From the NCBI GenBank assembly GCA_009839405.1, contig VXPR01000460.1:1-17554 (forward strand): a DNA stretch of 17,554 nucleotides, in the 5' to 3' direction. Origin of the DNA: Gammaproteobacteria bacterium. Its GTDB lineage: Bacteria; Pseudomonadota; Gammaproteobacteria; Pseudomonadales; Azotimanducaceae. Under the pieces are notes generated by a model. That model was not told where the DNA came from. It saw only the letters and a program-made list of their open reading frames with translations, and did no database searches. A program made the position numbers and the translations under genes. Positions 7,544 through 15,293 of this stretch are shown here, in pieces (the first letter of the stretch is position 1; each line of letters opens with the position of its first letter).

Positions 7544-8437
7544 CTATGGCGTTACCCGGTCGAAGAACGCGCCGATGGCGGCCAGCGCTTGGGCAGACTC
7601 CGGTAGGTTCGGATTGTGCTGGAAGACGTGGAAGGCACCGTCGAACACCTCTAGCTCCACATCGACGCCGGCTTCCCTGGCGCGCTCCGCAAGGCGAGTG
7701 GAATCGTCGAGCAGCACCTCGAAGTCGCCCACCTGAATCAGCAGAGGCGGCAGCCCGGCTAGATCACCGAAGAGCGGGGAAACGGCGGGAGTGGTCGAGG
7801 GCGTGTCGCCGCAATACAACCCGGCCATGGGCACGAGGACGCCACCGTCGATCATGGGGTCGGCGTCGGCCCGTGTGCGGACGCTTTCGCCCGATGCAGT
7901 GAGGTCGGTCCAGGGGGAAAGCAGCACGGCGCCGGCCGGTTGCGGCTTGCCCTGCTCCTTGAGAGCGAGGAGGCAAGCGAGCGTGAGGCCGCCGCCGGCG
8001 GAGTCTCCGGCGATGACGATCTGGCCGGGCGCGATGCCCCGATCACGCAGGCGGTCGTAGCTCGCCACCGCGTCTTCCACCGCTGCCGGATAGGGATGTT
8101 CCGGCGCCAGGCGATAGTCGATGCCAAGCACCGGTGCCCGACAGGCGCCCGAAATGCGCCCCATGAGCTCGGTGTGGGTGTTGAGCGAGCCCATCACGTA
8201 GCCGCCGCCATGAAAGTAGAGCACGCCGCGGTCGTCCCGCACGTCGGCGGCACTGACGTGTCGTGCGGGGATGCCGCCAGCGTCCATGTCGCGCTGCGAG
8301 ATGTCGTCCGGAACCGGCGTGAGCGTGGCCATGTCCTCCATATTGCGGCGCATGGCGTGGATGTCCCCACCCCCGTCGGTGGGGCTCGGCGCGTCGCGCA
8401 TGGCCTGGACGGCGGCTTGCATCTCTTCGCTGGGCAT
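7544..8437 (-). CDS. Alpha/beta hydrolase, HSL-family (family IV) esterase
   Basis: A 297-aa carboxylesterase of the hormone-sensitive-lipase family, likely cytoplasmic since no signal peptide is seen. The oxyanion-hole motif HGGGY is at 76-80, YRLAPEHPYPAAVED follows at 108-122, and the nucleophile Ser146 sits in GDSAGGG. The acid is probably Glu240 in QVGDFEVLLDDS, as in EstE5-like members, and the base is His270 in GAFHVFQ. Such enzymes cleave short-chain acyl esters; the natural substrate is unknown. ATG 8437 has GAGGA seven bases upstream. The gene is complete, leads the small membrane protein gene by 14 bases, and is preceded by the aldolase-like gene on the same strand with a 110-base gap. 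Confidence 0.95.
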   Translation of the reverse strand: MPSEEMQAAVQAMRDAPSPTDGGGDIHAMRRNMEDMATLTPVPDDISQRDMDAGGIPARHVSAADVRDDRGVLYFHGGGYVMGSLNTHTELMGRISGACRAPVLGIDYRLAPEHPYPAAVEDAVASYDRLRDRGIAPGQIVIAGDSAGGGLTLACLLALKEQGKPQPAGAVLLSPWTDLTASGESVRTRADADPMIDGGVLVPMAGLYCGDTPSTTPAVSPLFGDLAGLPPLLIQVGDFEVLLDDSTRLAERAREAGVDVELEVFDGAFHVFQHNPNLPESAQALAAIGAFFDRVTP

Positions 8438-8547
8438 TTGCTGTTCCTCTACTGTCGTTGTTTTGGCCGTACAGGCGTGCGGTTAGTAGTCGTTGGCTAA
8501 GTGTCGGCCCGAGGTGTCGCCAAGGCTTTCTCAAGACGAACGGTGAG

Positions 8548-9240
8548 TCACCAAACGCGGTGGTGGCGGCCGAGAAACTCGAACACGGAGCGTGCGGTGC
8601 CCTCGCGGGTGAGGTCGTCGCGGGCAAATCGCGCAGCGGCTGGGGAAATCGGGCGCGGGTTCGTCGTCTTCAGATGTGCCTCCGCGACCCGTTCGAGCAT
8701 GGCGAACCACACCACCGACTCGGCGACGCTGGCGCCGACCGTGAGTGGGCCGTGGTTGCGCAGCAGCAGTGCCCTGTTGCGACCGAGGCTTTGCGCCAGG
8801 CGGGCGCCGGCGTCGAGGCCCTGAACCTGCACTTCCTCGTCGTCGAACAGCGCCGCGTTCTCGAAGAAGACGCAGGCTTCCTGCGTGATCGGTTCGATTG
8901 GGCGCACCTCGGCGCAGAACGGCGTTCCCCACTGGGTGTGGGTGTGTGCCGCACTCACGACGTCAGCCCGGGCGGCGAGAATCGGCTGGTGGATGTAGAA
9001 GCCAGGTCGGTTGATGTCGCCGTTGCCTTCGACGAGCTCGCCCTCGGAACCTACCAGCACGAGGTCGTCAGTCGTTGCCTCCGGAAACGGCACGCCGTAG
9101 CGAAGCAGCCAGAAGCAATCGCGACGTTCCGGATCGCGACCGCTGATGTGTCCGTCGCCGAGGTCGCCCCAGCCGAGGGCGCCGAAGATGCGATAGCCGC
9201 GGGCAAGGTCTTCCTTCAGGGCCGTTCGCGCGTCGGTCAC
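8548..9240 (-). CDS. Class II aldolase/adducin-family protein
   Basis: A 230-aa zinc enzyme of the class II aldolase family (fuculose- and rhamnulose-phosphate aldolases, ribulose-phosphate epimerase, adducin heads). Motifs seen: WGDLGDGHISGR (24-35), IHQPILAARADVVSAAHTHTQWG (83-105) with metal ligands His99 and His101, and RNHGPLTVG (161-169) with ligand His163. The usual glutamate near IH(S/x)E is Gln85 here, so classical aldol cleavage is uncertain; a decarboxylase or other role is possible. The start is GTG 9240, with AGAGGT eight bases upstream. The metallophosphoesterase gene lies 39 bases upstream on the same strand, so co-transcription is likely. The frame is intact and the length usual. 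Confidence 0.92.
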   Translation of the reverse strand: MTDARTALKEDLARGYRIFGALGWGDLGDGHISGRDPERRDCFWLLRYGVPFPEATTDDLVLVGSEGELVEGNGDINRPGFYIHQPILAARADVVSAAHTHTQWGTPFCAEVRPIEPITQEACVFFENAALFDDEEVQVQGLDAGARLAQSLGRNRALLLRNHGPLTVGASVAESVVWFAMLERVAEAHLKTTNPRPISPAAARFARDDLTREGTARSVFEFLGRHHRVW

Positions 9241-9279
9241 CGCCCGAGACCTCTGTATTGCATAAGGCCGCGTTCCACT

Positions 9280-9861
9280 TCAGGCGGCACCGGCAGCGAG
9301 TTCCAAGGAGCGCCGGGGAACCTCTGCCTGATGCATCGGCTCGCTGCCGGCTTCCGCTAGCTGGTGCAGTTCTGCCAGCACGCGGTCCGTCTCGATGTGG
9401 AGGAAACCGATGCTGCCTAGGCGCAGCGACTTGTTGTAGGGCAGGGTAGGGGAGCCGGGATTGACGTAGAGCACGCCGTCGACGCCGGCGGCCTCCTCGA
9501 TATGGGTGTGGCCATAGAGGACGACATCCGGTGTCGCGCCACCGAAGCGCTGCTCCGTGCGCCGCGCCAGGACTTCAGGGCTTGCGCGCTCAGGCGAAGG
9601 AAAGTCGTGGATCATCGCGACGCTGACGCCCTGGAAATCCAAAACCCAAGTGTCTTCGACCCGTGCGTCGGTCACGTGCATGTCGCCGTTGCCGCGTGCT
9701 GCCCACACGGGGGCAATGGCCGCGAGTTCGTCGAGCAGCACGGGCGACCAAAGATCGCCGGCATGGAGGATGGCGTCCACCCCTTGGAAGGCGTCGAACA
9801 CCTGCGGCCACAGCTCGCCGCCGCGAGAGATGTGGGAATCGGAAATCAGCCCAATGCGCAT
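9280..9861 (-). CDS. YfcE/MJ0936-type metallophosphoesterase
   Basis: A 193-aa calcineurin-like phosphodiesterase that should hydrolyse phosphodiesters with two metal ions. Metal-binding positions are visible: Asp8 and His10 (SDSHIS), Asp36 (HAGDL), Asn58 in GNGD, His85 (MIHDF), and His118/His120 (LYGHTH). NPGSPTLP (134-141) is typical of the YfcE/MJ0936 branch. The C-terminal 30 residues beyond the core are not conserved. I chose ATG 9861, which begins directly with MRIGLISDSH; a TTG at 9885 would add eight residues, and neither has a strong ribosome-binding site at ideal spacing. The gene opens a minus-strand run with the aldolase-like gene and follows a repeat-filled gap downstream of metH. 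Confidence 0.92.
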   Translation of the reverse strand: MRIGLISDSHISRGGELWPQVFDAFQGVDAILHAGDLWSPVLLDELAAIAPVWAARGNGDMHVTDARVEDTWVLDFQGVSVAMIHDFPSPERASPEVLARRTEQRFGGATPDVVLYGHTHIEEAAGVDGVLYVNPGSPTLPYNKSLRLGSIGFLHIETDRVLAELHQLAEAGSEPMHQAEVPRRSLELAAGAA

Positions 9862-10002
9862 CTCGAGTTTGCGTGCCTTCCACAAGACCCGATAACCCTA
9901 CAGGATTCCCGCCTGCCACGCGCAGTCGCTTCGGCCTGAGGTTCCTTCGGGGAGAGGGCTGGTTGCATGTTTGGGCCCTTGGTCTCTTCGCCTTCGGCGG
10001 GA

Positions 10003-10020
10003 GGGGACTGGCGTGTCCCC
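10003..10020. repeat. Hairpin GGGGAC/GTCCCC
   Basis: Perfect 6-bp stem with a six-base loop in the gap between metH and the metallophosphoesterase gene. It has no T-tract, and I see no second copy in the window. Confidence 0.45.
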
Positions 10021-10058
10021 GGCCGTCCTGAGTGCATCGACGAACTTGCCGAAACACA

Positions 10059-10100
10059 GCAGTTCGCGCAAGCGAACTGCCAACGCGCCCGCCAGGGCGC
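10059..10100 (-). repeat. Two-hairpin dispersed repeat, copy 2
   Basis: On the minus strand: GCGCCC, loop TGGC, GGGCGC, then GTTG, then GCAGTTCGC, loop TTGC, GCGAACTGC. Compared with copy 1 at 1705-1745, every stem base and the spacer agree; only one base of the first loop and one extra base in the second loop differ. It lies 47 bases beyond the metH stop, in the same sense as metH. Confidence 0.75.
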
Positions 10101-10146
10101 AAGGATCATAGGGTTGCGCGATTTTGTTCCATGCCAGATGACGAGG

Positions 10147-13100
10147 TCAGTCTGGACGGGAGAAGCTGAGCCAGCGGGCGGCTTCCTCGGGCGTGGTGCC
10201 CTTGCGTTGCGCGTAGTCGTCGAGTTGATCGGTGCCGATGCGGCCGACGCCGAAGTAGCGTGCCTTGGGGTGCGAGAAATACCATCCCGCCACCGAGGAT
10301 GCAGGCCACATTGCGTAGTTTTCCGTGAGACGGGCGCCGGTTGCGTTGGTAGCGTCCAAGAGTTCAAACAGCGTTGCCTTCTCGGAGTGGTCGGGGCAGG
10401 CCGGATAGCCGGGCGCGGGGCGGATGCCGACGTATTTCTCCGCGATCAGCTCGCTGTTGTCGAGGCATTCTTCCTTCGCGTAGCCCCACCAGTCGCGTCG
10501 CACGCGAGCGTGGAGCGCTTCGGCGAACGCCTCCACCAGTCGATCCGCCAGCGCCTTCAGCATGATGGAGTGGTAATCGTCGTTGCCCACCTGCGCCAGC
10601 GCCACGTCGAGGTCTGCTCCGACGCTTACGGCGAAGGCACCGAGATGGTCCTCGCCTGGAGACGCTGTCGCGATACGCATGGCGCTGTCGCTGCTGCGAC
10701 AGGTGCAGCACGTGGACGCCTCCTGCGTGTGCGCTGGCTGCTTGGCTGCAAGTGGTACTGGCGCTCCACGCGGCACTGGCGCGATGAAGTCCGCGAGGGA
10801 GTGATTGACGGGTGCCGTTCCCGATTGCTGGCGCAGGAAGTGGAGCTGCGCCAGAGGCGCGCTGCGTTCCGCATCACGCCAGAGCGTCACGTCCTCGCCA
10901 TCGCGATTCGCGCGCCAGAAGCCGGCAACGCCGTGTGCCGTTAGCAGGCCTTCATCCACCACCCTCGCCAGCATGGCCTGGGCATCGGTATAGAGGTCGC
11001 GGGCAGCGGCGCCCACCACTTCGTCGTCGAGGATGGCGGGAAAGCGCCCGGCCAACTGCCAGGTCATAAAGAAGGGCGTCCAGTCGATGTAGGGCACGAG
11101 TTCGGCAAGCGAGAAACGGGGCAGGGCGCGGGTGCCCAGAAATGCCGGCCGCGGCGGCGCGTAGGCATCCCAATCCCAGCGCAGGCCGTTTGTCGTCGCC
11201 TCGCGCCACGGTTTCAGCGGCCGGTTTTGGCGTCCGCCGGCGCGGCGTTCGCGCACCTGCTGGTAGTCGTCCTGGACGGTGCCCAAGAACTCGCCCCGTG
11301 CGGTGTCGGACATTAGCGAGGTGCAAACGCCCACGGCGCGGGAGGCATCGGTGACATACACCACAGGGCCCTCGTAGGCGGGATCGATCCGCACGGCCGT
11401 GTGCGCCTTGGAGGTGGTGGCGCCACCGATGAGCAGAGGGATGTCGAAGCCTCGCCGCTGCATCTCGGAGGCGACATGCACCATCTCGTCGAGCGAAGGG
11501 GTGATGAGGCCGGACAGGCCGATCATGTCCGCACCGATGTCCTCGGCCGTGTCGAGGATGCGCTCGGCCGGCACCATCACGCCGAGGTCATGCACCTCGA
11601 AGTTGTTGCATTGCAGCACCACGCCGACAATGTTCTTGCCGATGTCGTGCACGTCGCCCTTCACCGTGGCCATGACGATGCGGCCGTTGCTGGCCGGTTC
11701 CCCGGCGCTCTTGTCCTCTTCGATGAAGGGCACTAGATGTGCCACCGCCTGCTTCATCACGCGGGCGCTCTTCACCACTTGGGGCAGGAACATCTTGCCG
11801 GCGCCGAAGAGATCTCCCACGACGTTCATACCGTCCATGAGCGGGCCTTCGATCACGTCGATGGGACGCTCGGCGTCCTGGCGCGCCTCCTCGGTGTCCT
11901 CGACGATGTATTGCGCGATGCCGCCCACGAGCGCGTGTCGCAGCCGCTCCGCCACCGGTGCATCGCGCCAGGAGTCGTCGAGGGCCACGCCGCCGCTGCC
12001 CTTGCCGGCATGGCGCTCGGCCACTTCGAGCAGGCGTTCGGTGGCATCGGGGCGGCGGTTCAGGACTGCGTCTTCGCAGGCGTCGCGGAGCTCCTTCGGG
12101 ATGTCTTCATAGATCGCGAGCTGGCCGGCATTGACGATGCCCATCGTCAGACCAGCGCGAATGGCGTGGTAGAGGAACACCGCATGGATCGCCTCGCGCA
12201 CGCGGTCGTTGCCGCGGAACGAGAAGGAGACGTTGCTGACGCCGCCAGAGGAGCGCGCGGCCGGGTAGGTGGCCTTGAGCCAGCGCACGGCTTCGATGAA
12301 ATCGACGCCGTAGCTGGCGTGCTCCTCGATGCCGGTGGCGATGGCGAAGATGTTGGGATCGAAGATGATGTCTTCGGGCGGAAAGTCCGCCTCCTCGGTG
12401 AGGATGCGGTAGCAGCGGGAGATGATCTCCTTGCGCCGCTCGAGCGAGTCTGCCTGGCCCTTCTCGTCGAACGCCATCACCACCGCCGCGGCACCATAGC
12501 GGCGGCAGAGGCGCGCCTGACGGATGAATTCGGCTTCGCCCTCCTTGAGGCTGAGTGAATTGACAATGGCCTTGCCTTGCACGCAGCGCAGCCCCGCCTC
12601 GATCACCTCCCACTTGCTGGAGTCAATCATCACCGGCACGCGGGCGATGTCCGGCTCGGTCATGGCGAGGTCGAGGAAGCGCTGCATGGCGGCGACGCCG
12701 TCGGTCATGCCCTCGTCCATGTTGACGTCGATGATCTGGGCGCCATTCGCAACCTGCTGCCGGGCGATGTCGAGCGCCGTGCCGAAATCGCCAGCCTTGA
12801 TGAGGCGGCGAAAGCGCGCGGAGCCGGTCATGTTGGTGCGTTCCCCGACATTGACGAACAGACTGTCGCTCGTGACGTCGAGGGCTTCGAGGCCAGACAG
12901 CGACAGCGCGGTCTTTGCCGGGGCGGGGTTGCGGGGGGATGCGCCGTCGATGCGTTCGGCGAGGGCGCGGATATGCTCCGGGGTGGTGCCGCAGCAGCCG
13001 CCGATGAGGTTGACGAGACCTTGATCGACGAAGTCGCCAACAACGCGGGCCATGGCTTCGGGCGATTCGTCGTAGCCGCCGAACTCGTTTGGCAGGCCCG

Positions 13101-13905
13101 CATTCGGGTGCACGCTTGTGTGGGTGGTGGCAACGCGGGAGAGTGCTTCTACGTGAGGTCGCAATGCCTCCGGCCCCAGCGCGCAGTTGAGCCCGACAAT
13201 GAGGGGGCGGGCGGGGGCCACCGAGTTCCAGAATGCTTCTGGCGTCTGGCCGGAGAGGGTGCGGCCGCTCAGGTCCGTGATGGTGCCGGAGACCATCACC
13301 GGCACGGCTTGGCCCCGTTCGGTGAAGAGTTCATCGAGCGCGAACAAGGCTGCCTTGCCGTTGAGGGTGTCGAAGATGGTCTCGATCATCACGAGATCCA
13401 CGCCACCGTCGAGCAGTGCCTGGGCCGCCTCGCGATAGGCCCCGGCGAGTTCGACGAAGCGGATGTTGCGGGCGCCGGGGTCGTTCACGTCTGGCGAGAT
13501 GCTGGCGGTGCGGTTGGTGGGGCCGAGCACCCCTGCGACGAAGCGCGGCCGCGAGTCGGTGGTGAACTCGTCGGCCACTTCGCGAGCGATCTGGGCGGAG
13601 GCGAGGTTCATCGCCGCCACCGACGCTTCGAGCCCGTAATCGGCCTGGGCGATGGAAGTGGCCGTGAAGGTGTTGGTTTCGATCATGTCGGCGCCGGCTT
13701 CGAGATATTGCCGGTGGGTGGCGGCAACGACATCCGGGCGCGTCAGCGACAGCACATCGCCGTTGCCCTTGAGGGGAATCGAGTGCTCCCGAAACCGCTC
13801 TCCCCGATAATCCTCCTCGCCAAGGTTCCACGCCTGCTGCACGGTGCCGGTGGCCCCGTCGAGCAACAGGATGCGCTCTTGGAGCGCCTGAGCGAGGGGG
13901 GTCAT
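10147..13905 (-). CDS. metH: Cobalamin-dependent methionine synthase
   Basis: A 1252-aa cytoplasmic enzyme that transfers a methyl group from 5-methyltetrahydrofolate through cobalamin to homocysteine. All modules are present: the homocysteine domain (1-325) with zinc ligands Cys241, Cys304 and Cys305 (IGGCCGTTP); the folate domain (about 345-620) with FVNVGERTNMTGS; the B12 cap and Rossmann domains (about 635-880) with the cobalt-ligand His753 in DVHDIG, SGLITPS at 798-804 and GGATTS at 827-832; and the SAM-binding activation domain with RPAPGY at 1162-1167 and GWYFSHP at 1207-1213. Residues about 1045-1085 hold extra sequence absent from E. coli MetH, including CCTC at 1066-1069. The ATG overlaps the stop of the upstream HEPN-like gene (ATGA) and has no Shine-Dalgarno motif, which suggests translational coupling. 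No cobalamin riboswitch is visible directly upstream. Confidence 0.98.
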   Translation of the reverse strand: MTPLAQALQERILLLDGATGTVQQAWNLGEEDYRGERFREHSIPLKGNGDVLSLTRPDVVAATHRQYLEAGADMIETNTFTATSIAQADYGLEASVAAMNLASAQIAREVADEFTTDSRPRFVAGVLGPTNRTASISPDVNDPGARNIRFVELAGAYREAAQALLDGGVDLVMIETIFDTLNGKAALFALDELFTERGQAVPVMVSGTITDLSGRTLSGQTPEAFWNSVAPARPLIVGLNCALGPEALRPHVEALSRVATTHTSVHPNAGLPNEFGGYDESPEAMARVVGDFVDQGLVNLIGGCCGTTPEHIRALAERIDGASPRNPAPAKTALSLSGLEALDVTSDSLFVNVGERTNMTGSARFRRLIKAGDFGTALDIARQQVANGAQIIDVNMDEGMTDGVAAMQRFLDLAMTEPDIARVPVMIDSSKWEVIEAGLRCVQGKAIVNSLSLKEGEAEFIRQARLCRRYGAAAVVMAFDEKGQADSLERRKEIISRCYRILTEEADFPPEDIIFDPNIFAIATGIEEHASYGVDFIEAVRWLKATYPAARSSGGVSNVSFSFRGNDRVREAIHAVFLYHAIRAGLTMGIVNAGQLAIYEDIPKELRDACEDAVLNRRPDATERLLEVAERHAGKGSGGVALDDSWRDAPVAERLRHALVGGIAQYIVEDTEEARQDAERPIDVIEGPLMDGMNVVGDLFGAGKMFLPQVVKSARVMKQAVAHLVPFIEEDKSAGEPASNGRIVMATVKGDVHDIGKNIVGVVLQCNNFEVHDLGVMVPAERILDTAEDIGADMIGLSGLITPSLDEMVHVASEMQRRGFDIPLLIGGATTSKAHTAVRIDPAYEGPVVYVTDASRAVGVCTSLMSDTARGEFLGTVQDDYQQVRERRAGGRQNRPLKPWREATTNGLRWDWDAYAPPRPAFLGTRALPRFSLAELVPYIDWTPFFMTWQLAGRFPAILDDEVVGAAARDLYTDAQAMLARVVDEGLLTAHGVAGFWRANRDGEDVTLWRDAERSAPLAQLHFLRQQSGTAPVNHSLADFIAPVPRGAPVPLAAKQPAHTQEASTCCTCRSSDSAMRIATASPGEDHLGAFAVSVGADLDVALAQVGNDDYHSIMLKALADRLVEAFAEALHARVRRDWWGYAKEECLDNSELIAEKYVGIRPAPGYPACPDHSEKATLFELLDATNATGARLTENYAMWPASSVAGWYFSHPKARYFGVGRIGTDQLDDYAQRKGTTPEEAARWLSFSRPD

Positions 13906-14375
13906 CGAGACTGACGGCGCACCAAGAGGACGTAGATGCCGAACGCACGCCGATCGCTGGCAGTTGCTGCGTTAAAGCTGGTGACGATGTCTTCAACGCG
14001 GTCGATGTCGCCTACCACGTCCGACTTCTTGAAGCGTACGTCGGGATCGTAGTCGGCCAGATGGCGCTTTCGCTGCATTTCGACGAACAGGCGGCCAAAG
14101 CTTCCGATCTCGTGGGTAAACGACTGCATAGCCGCCTGATCTTGACATCGGGCCCTGACAGTGCCGTGCTGCAGCGCCCTGTAGGTTTGGTGCCATGCGG
14201 CCGCACTTCGCGTCGAACCGCTGCGCGCTAGCAGATCGGCACAGCTCCTTGCCAGGCAGTGGAACATGGCGTAGTACGCTGAACTCACGGCGCGGCGCAG
14301 GTCAACCTGTCGTGGGCGGCGCGAGTTAGCATTTGTAAGGTATCGCGCCGCCCGCAGGAAGTCAGAGGGCTGCAA
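13902..14375 (-). CDS. HEPN-like domain protein, putative toxin of a two-gene cassette
   Basis: A 157-aa, mainly helical, basic protein. QPSDFLRAARYLTN, then LRRAVSSAYYAMFHCLA (26-42), then QRKRHLADYDPDVRF (101-115) match the plan of HEPN-fold proteins of the UPF0332-like kind, where an arginine plus a histidine or tyrosine in the last helix acts in RNA cleavage or binding. Arg104, His105 and Tyr109 are the candidates. The start is TTG 14375, with GGAG seven bases upstream inside the end of the 99-aa gene. A longer reading from 14462 would lie inside that gene and add no conserved sequence. It overlaps its upstream partner by 14 bases and metH by 4. The partner is not an MNT nucleotidyltransferase, so this is not a classical HEPN-MNT pair. 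Toxin activity is inference. Confidence 0.7.
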   Translation of the reverse strand: MQPSDFLRAARYLTNANSRRPRQVDLRRAVSSAYYAMFHCLARSCADLLARSGSTRSAAAWHQTYRALQHGTVRARCQDQAAMQSFTHEIGSFGRLFVEMQRKRHLADYDPDVRFKKSDVVGDIDRVEDIVTSFNAATASDRRAFGIYVLLVRRQSR

Positions 14376-14661
14376 GTTCCTTCTCCGTGAAGTCGGACTT
14401 GGCGATGTACGAGAAGACGGGATAGGCCGCCACATCGGCTTCCTCGAGCTTCGACAGGACATGCTCGATCACCGTGACGGATCTGTGAGGATCGATGGTT
14501 CCGAGCCCTCCCTCGTAAACTGCCTTCACCCAAAGGAATTCCTCGTCGTCTTCGCCGAGTTGCGGGGAGACGGCGATCTTGACGAACGGGACTTCGTTGA
14601 GGTAGCCCCGGAGCGCCCCATCGATCACCTGCCTTGCTTGTTCGAGCGTTGCTTGCTTCAT
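14362..14661 (-). CDS. Conserved-type small protein paired with a HEPN-like gene
   Basis: A 99-aa acidic protein (about 20 Asp/Glu) without signal peptide or membrane segment. An N-terminal helix (LEQARQVIDGALRGYL) leads to a beta stretch (FVKIAVSP, then DEEFLWVKAVYEG), a helical part (DPHRSVTVIEHVLSKLEEAD), and the end segment AAYPVFSYIAKSDF. I recall similar small proteins encoded before HEPN-type genes elsewhere, but cannot name a family. ATG 14661 has GAGG eight bases upstream; a GTG at 14682 is also open. The 14-base overlap with the HEPN-like gene shows the two are made together. The acidic small first gene and basic second gene would suit an antitoxin-toxin order; this is not proven. 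Confidence 0.7.
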   Translation of the reverse strand: MKQATLEQARQVIDGALRGYLNEVPFVKIAVSPQLGEDDEEFLWVKAVYEGGLGTIDPHRSVTVIEHVLSKLEEADVAAYPVFSYIAKSDFTEKELAAL

Positions 14662-14764
14662 CGCCGTTGCCTCGGACCGCACACCTTCAATCCGCTAGTT
14701 TACGCCCGTCGTGCATGGACGAGAAATACGAACCCTTCAGGCTGATAGGATGGCGCCACCAATC

Positions 14765-14771
14765 GAGGGGA
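14765..14771 (+). promoter_or_regulatory. Ribosome-binding site of the cyclophilin gene
   Basis: GAGGGGA five bases before ATG 14777. It decides the start against an open upstream reading that begins at a GTG (14711) and has no conserved sequence. Confidence 0.7.
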
Positions 14772-14776
14772 GCGCC

Positions 14777-15271
14777 ATGCAGGCAACGATCACGACCGAG
14801 AAAGGGGACATCCGGGTGGACCTCTTTCCCGACCACGCTCCGGTGACAGTGGCCAACTTCGTCAACCTTGCTGCGCGTGGCTACTACGATGGCCTCGTCT
14901 TCCATCGCGTGATCGACAACTTCATGATTCAGGGTGGGTGTCCTAGCGGCACGGGAACAGGCGGCCCGGGCTATCAGTTCGAGGACGAGTTCACGCCCGA
15001 GTTGCGTCACGACCGGCCCGGTCGTCTTTCGATGGCGAATGCGGGCGCCGGCACCAACGGCTCGCAGTTCTTCATCACCCATGTCGCCACGCCTTGGCTC
15101 GACGATGCCCACACCATTTTCGGCGAGGTGGTGGACGGTGCGGATCAATCGGTGGTGAATGCCATCGGTCAGGGCGACCGCATCGAATCCATCGCCATCA
15201 GCGGCGACGTGGACGCCCTGCTCACAGCGAACAGCGCCCGTGTCGAGGAATGGAACGCGCGACTCGGCTGA
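14777..15271 (+). CDS. ppiB: Cyclophilin-type peptidyl-prolyl cis-trans isomerase
   Basis: A 164-aa cytoplasmic cyclophilin that speeds cis-trans isomerisation of X-Pro bonds during protein folding. The catalytic arginine is Arg44 in VFHRVIDNFMIQGG (41-54). Other active-site segments are MANAG (86-90), SQFFI (96-100), Trp107 and HTIFGEVVDG (112-121). It lacks a signal peptide, which favours the cytoplasmic PpiB type over periplasmic PpiA. Length matches the family. It is transcribed away from the HEPN cassette, with a 115-base divergent gap, and converges on the stomatin-like gene with 22 bases between stops. Confidence 0.95.
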   Translation: MQATITTEKGDIRVDLFPDHAPVTVANFVNLAARGYYDGLVFHRVIDNFMIQGGCPSGTGTGGPGYQFEDEFTPELRHDRPGRLSMANAGAGTNGSQFFITHVATPWLDDAHTIFGEVVDGADQSVVNAIGQGDRIESIAISGDVDALLTANSARVEEWNARLG

Positions 15272-15293
15272 GGGCGCTTCCCTTCTCGCTCGC

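Larger units (their letters stand above)
9862..10146. other. 285-base non-coding gap after metH, rich in hairpins
   Basis: The gap lies between the metH stop and the metallophosphoesterase start. It holds copy 2 of the two-hairpin repeat (10059-10100), a hairpin with GGGGAC (10003-10008) against GTCCCC (10015-10020), and a small one with CGCC (9989-9992) against GGCG (9996-9999). Reading frames across it have no recognisable protein and low-complexity arginine-rich translations. No intrinsic terminator with a T-tract is visible after metH. Confidence 0.6.

Noticed and set aside
9846..10367. Minus-strand open frame of 173 codons across the gap after metH
   Set aside because: It overlaps the metH end and the hairpin repeats. 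The translation is Arg/Pro/Ser-rich with no recognisable family.
10147..10800. Frameshift in metH at the activation-domain insertion
   Set aside because: The frame is open and recognisable on both sides without a shift, and both flanks are in the same frame, so an insertion explains it more simply; two compensating indels remain formally possible.
12577..13914. Open frame of 445 codons on the plus strand
   Set aside because: It lies antisense to metH, a result of high GC at third positions. The translation is Gly/Val/Ala/His-rich with no family similarity.
13906..14776. Cobalamin or SAM riboswitch for metH
   Set aside because: The DNA upstream of metH is coding for about 760 bases, and the 115-base gap before the cassette is too short for a full cobalamin riboswitch and shows no B12-box sequence that I recognise.
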